From positions 1 to 8,834 of the forward strand of contig CAMOEP010000070.1 in the NCBI GenBank assembly GCA_946612185.1: a stretch of 8,834 nucleotides of DNA, written 5' to 3'. Under the pieces are notes generated by a model, which ran no database searches, was not told where the DNA came from, and saw nothing but the letters and a program-made list of their open reading frames with translations. The position numbers were made by a program, and so were the translations under genes. The stretch is from an uncultured Ruminococcus sp. (lineage in GTDB: Bacteria > Bacillota > Clostridia > Oscillospirales > Ruminococcaceae). Shown here piece after piece: positions 6,671-8,834 of the stretch; within the stretch, counting starts at the first letter, position 1, and every line of letters begins with the position of its first letter.

Positions 6671-7396
6671 TTATACTCCTTTACTAAGTCTTTCGCTGTA
6701 GAACGGGTCAACATCGTCTGTGAACAGGCTTTGTTCGTAGGCGATATCGTAATCTACCCCACGGAGGGTTATGCCCTTTTCCGTGTCAAGAACAGCGTAC
6801 TGCGCCCGTGGGTCATGGTTTCTGGGCTGACCTACCGAGCCGGGGTTTATGAAGATAGTCCTCTTTTTATTGCGCATAGCCGGGTCGTCCGCCGGATAGA
6901 ATACCGGGAAACTGTGGGCGTAATGGCTGTGACCGGAGAGAACGTAGTCATATTTCTCGTATCCTTCCATATCTCCGCCGGGGAAAACAGCTTTCCAGAA
7001 GGGGTCTTTCAGGCAGCCGTGGACTGCGAAAAAACGCTTCCCTGCAAACTCAAACTCCTGGAAGCCCTCCTTACCAGGGAGGCTGTTCAGGTAGTCCACG
7101 GAGCTGTCAGAGAGTGTGCGCCGGGTATTCTTTGCGGAGACTACTCCCCTTTCCGAGGAGAAGCGGCTGTAATCCTCAGCCACTACTGCACGTTCGTGGT
7201 TGCCCCAGAGGTTGCATATCACGGGGATATCAAGTCCCCTGATTATCTCAACTACCTGGTTGGAGCGCATACCATAGTCCACAAAATCGCCCAGAAGTGC
7301 CAGAGCGTCCGGGCGGAAGTTCTCCCGGACATCTGCAAGCACGCTTTCCAGCGCCGACACGTTGCCGTGAATATCGGATAATATCAGTAATTGCAT
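6671..7396 (-). CDS. Calcineurin-like metallophosphoesterase (YfcE/MJ0936-like)
   Basis: This is a cytoplasmic two-metal phosphoesterase of 241 aa. The full motif set is visible: D8-x-H10 (SDIHGN), G36-D37, GNHE at 65-68, VHG at 125-127 and GHSH at 155-158, followed by NPGSVGQPR at 184-192, which is typical of the YfcE/MJ0936 branch. All predicted metal ligands are present, so it should be active. The substrate cannot be read from the sequence. Inside a phosphonate operon it could cleave a CMP-phosphonate or another phosphodiester, or remove a phosphate from a pathway intermediate. The reading frame can be opened with a TTG at 7408 that overlaps the aepX stop. I prefer the ATG at 7396, because TGAGGA sits about 6 nt before it and the protein then begins directly at the first beta strand (MQLLILSDIHGN). 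It ends 4 nt before the next gene, so translation is probably coupled. Confidence 0.9.
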   Translation of the reverse strand: MQLLILSDIHGNVSALESVLADVRENFRPDALALLGDFVDYGMRSNQVVEIIRGLDIPVICNLWGNHERAVVAEDYSRFSSERGVVSAKNTRRTLSDSSVDYLNSLPGKEGFQEFEFAGKRFFAVHGCLKDPFWKAVFPGGDMEGYEKYDYVLSGHSHYAHSFPVFYPADDPAMRNKKRTIFINPGSVGQPRNHDPRAQYAVLDTEKGITLRGVDYDIAYEQSLFTDDVDPFYSERLSKGV

Positions 7397-7404
7397 ATCA
7401 TTCC

Positions 7405-8700
7405 TCAAAGTTCGTCGATAAGGGTGATGATCTCCTTGATAGGCATAAGGGAATCGTCCACCTCTTTCGCACGGTGGTGAATAAGTATCTCACGGGCAGT
7501 CTTTTCCATAGCCGGGAAAGCGCTTCGTGTAAGCTGGTTAGCGTAGATAACAATATTTACACCATGCTCCTGGAGTTCCTTCTCAGTGATAGTATTGAAG
7601 CTTGTGGGCACAACAACGATAGGAGTTGTCTTGTCCTTTGCTCTGAACTTGTCGCAGAACTCAACTATCTCGTCAGGAGTCTTGCGGCGGCTGTGTATCA
7701 TGATACCGTCAGCGCCGGCTTCAACGTAGGCAAATGCTCTTGTGAGAGCGTCCTCCATACCCTGCTCAAGGATAAGGCTCTCGATACGGGCAATTATCAT
7801 GAAGTCCTCAGTAAGCTGAATCTTCTTACCAGCCTTGATCTTCTCGCAGAAATGCTCGATAGTGTCCTGAGTCTGCTTTACCTCAGTACCGAACAGTGAA
7901 TTCTTCTTCAGACCGATCTTGTCCTCGATGATAACCGCAGAAACGCCCATACGCTCCAGTGAACGAACGGTGTAAACGAAATGCTCAGCAAGTCCGCCTG
8001 AATCGCCGTCGAAGATAATAGGCTTTGTGGTAACTTCCATAACGTCCTCGATAGTGCGGAAACGGGAAGTCATATCAACAAGCTCGATATCGGGCTTGCC
8101 CTTAGCGGTAGAGTCGCAGAGGGAGGATATCCACATAGCGTCGAACTGGTCGAACTCGCCGTCATTCTCGACGTAAGTCTTTTCAGCGATAAGACCGGTA
8201 AGACCGCTGTGAACTTCCAGTGCCTTGATAAGTCCACGGAGGCTGATAGCCTGTTTCAGGCGCTTTCTGCGGAATTCAGGCATCATCAGCTTTTCCTTGA
8301 TCTGCATATCAATTCGCTTAACGTTTTCGTTGTAGGTGTAGGGAGCGTCGATTATCTCGCCGCCGTACTCGCCCAGCTTCTTCTCGACTCTGTCACGGAT
8401 AGCCTTCATCGGGCCTGAGAGCCAGTTATCGCCATGGATAACGTAGTCAGGGTGAAGCTGGTCGATAACGTTGTCGTAGAGAACAGTGTCCTGGACGATG
8501 ACTTCATCAACGCCGGGGATATTCTTTGCAAGCTCCAGTCTTTCCTCGAAAGAAATTGTGGGAAAGCGGTTGTACTTTATCATAGCCTCGTCGCTGAGGA
8601 TACCCACAACGACCCTGCCGTACTTCTGAGCCTGCTGGATAATATTCATATGACCCTCATGGATCACATCAGTGCAAAAGCAAGTGTAAACAGTTTTCAT
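7405..8700 (-). CDS. aepX: Phosphoenolpyruvate phosphomutase with N-terminal cytidylyltransferase-like domain
   Basis: This cytoplasmic enzyme rearranges phosphoenolpyruvate to phosphonopyruvate, the C-P bond-forming entry to phosphonate biosynthesis. Residues 1 to about 135 form a TagD/GCT-type nucleotidyltransferase fold, with the HxGH motif as HEGH at 14-17 and HGDNW at 89-93. Residues about 155-431 are the mutase, with the family signature EDK-x3-K-x-NS at 259-268, the metal-site loop DGDSGG at 231-236, ARIES at 304-308 and MIHS at 334-337. The 431-aa length fits the fused form of the family. The late nucleotidyltransferase motif, usually ISST/ISTT, is absent: the matching stretch after PYT (120-122) reads NENVKRID, so nucleotidyl transfer by this domain is doubtful. 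The ATG is preceded by AAAGGTG at a proper distance. It is the first gene of the operon, about 53 nt below a consensus promoter. The mutase call is near certain; the N-terminal activity is unknown. Confidence 0.96.
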   Translation of the reverse strand: MKTVYTCFCTDVIHEGHMNIIQQAQKYGRVVVGILSDEAMIKYNRFPTISFEERLELAKNIPGVDEVIVQDTVLYDNVIDQLHPDYVIHGDNWLSGPMKAIRDRVEKKLGEYGGEIIDAPYTYNENVKRIDMQIKEKLMMPEFRRKRLKQAISLRGLIKALEVHSGLTGLIAEKTYVENDGEFDQFDAMWISSLCDSTAKGKPDIELVDMTSRFRTIEDVMEVTTKPIIFDGDSGGLAEHFVYTVRSLERMGVSAVIIEDKIGLKKNSLFGTEVKQTQDTIEHFCEKIKAGKKIQLTEDFMIIARIESLILEQGMEDALTRAFAYVEAGADGIMIHSRRKTPDEIVEFCDKFRAKDKTTPIVVVPTSFNTITEKELQEHGVNIVIYANQLTRSAFPAMEKTAREILIHHRAKEVDDSLMPIKEIITLIDEL

Positions 8701-8759
8701 TTCATCACCTTTAATGCTTAAATTTTAACGTCTCATCTGTGACGCATACATACACATCT

Positions 8760-8788
8760 ATTATAGCATAGCACAGGTATTTTGTCAA
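8760..8788 (-). promoter_or_regulatory. Consensus sigma-A promoter for the phosphonate operon
   Basis: On the minus strand TTGACA (8788-8783) and TATAAT (8765-8760) are separated by exactly 17 bases, a perfect match to the housekeeping consensus. Initiation is expected near 8753, giving a leader of about 53 nt before the aepX ATG. This promoter should be strong unless repressed. No convincing operator or riboswitch is visible in the short leader. Confidence 0.9.
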
Positions 8789-8790
8789 AT

Positions 8791-8816
8791 AAAAAAGCCC
8801 TGAATTATTCAGGACT
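8791..8816 (-). terminator. Rho-independent terminator of the gene upstream of the window
   Basis: A 9-bp stem (arms 8808-8816 and 8796-8804, 3-nt loop) is followed on the minus strand by six T residues (8796-8791). The single imperfect pair is a G-U wobble in minus-strand RNA but an A-C mismatch in plus-strand RNA, which indicates that it works on minus-strand transcripts. It ends 2 bases before the -35 box of the operon promoter, so the phosphonate operon is insulated from the gene beyond 8834. Confidence 0.85.
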
Positions 8817-8834
8817 TTTAGTGCTGTATGCATT

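Noticed and set aside
6667..6714. N-terminal extension of the SDR starting at an in-frame ATG at 6714
   Set aside because: The 16 extra residues lie inside the metallophosphoesterase gene, do not resemble an SDR N-terminus and lack a good ribosome binding site. The ATG at 6666 has AAAGGAG at proper spacing and begins the Rossmann fold.
6506..7381. 291-codon open frame on the plus strand across the SDR and metallophosphoesterase genes
   Set aside because: It spans two well-supported minus-strand genes and their junction, and it shows no domain or signal. It is a shadow frame.
7397..7408. TTG start for the metallophosphoesterase at 7408
   Set aside because: It adds only four residues and overlaps the aepX stop without its own Shine-Dalgarno. 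The ATG at 7396 has GAGGA about 6 nt upstream and matches the family N-terminus.
8701..8753. Possible riboswitch or leader peptide in the aepX 5' leader
   Set aside because: The leader is only about 53 nt, with a weak 4-bp dyad (CGTC/GACG, near 8728-8744) and no terminator or coding pattern, which is too small for a known aptamer.

Overview
This window looks like chromosome of a Gram-positive anaerobe of the Clostridia, most likely a Ruminococcus-type member of the Oscillospiraceae. That is an inference from moderate GC, strong AGGAGG-type ribosome binding sites, two textbook sigma-A promoters (TTGACA-17-TATAAT), a clostridial-type YidC domain, and a terminal hairpin that resembles intergenic repeats I associate with that group. 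All eight genes lie on the minus strand, so they read from high to low coordinates. No rRNA, tRNA, CRISPR array, transposase or phage gene is visible.

Transcription unit 1 (about 8788 to 2539). A terminator for an unseen upstream gene is followed at once by a consensus promoter. Six tightly packed genes follow: a cytidylyltransferase-like/PEP mutase fusion (aepX), a calcineurin-like metallophosphoesterase, an extended short-chain dehydrogenase/epimerase, a LicC/PntC-like nucleotidyltransferase, a divergent lactate/malate-dehydrogenase-like oxidoreductase, and phosphonopyruvate decarboxylase (aepY). PEP mutase makes the C-P bond (PEP to phosphonopyruvate) and the decarboxylase pulls the unfavourable equilibrium forward to phosphonoacetaldehyde. 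Neither a PLP aminotransferase (to 2-aminoethylphosphonate) nor an iron-dependent alcohol dehydrogenase (to 2-hydroxyethylphosphonate) is present here. The two NAD(P)-type oxidoreductases are the candidates for the next step, and the nucleotidyltransferase is the candidate for CMP activation of the phosphonate.

Transcription unit 2 (about 2556 to 146). A hairpin 12 nt after the aepY stop overlaps a second perfect promoter, whose -35 box lies in the hairpin loop. It drives a 90-aa single-span membrane protein with a GYIDPATTS motif and a 676-aa protein that joins a YidC/Oxa1 insertase domain to a CDP-glycerol glycerophosphotransferase (TagF-like) domain.

The inferred system builds a small phosphonate, activates it with CTP, and transfers it at the membrane to a surface glycan, teichoic-acid-like polymer or lipid. 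C-P bond formation is well supported by the sequence. The final phosphonate, the acceptor, and the link between the two transcription units are hypotheses. Beyond position 105, bases 1-67 hold only a short inverted repeat at 52-63 and nothing I can identify. No gene-free stretch exceeds 150 bases.
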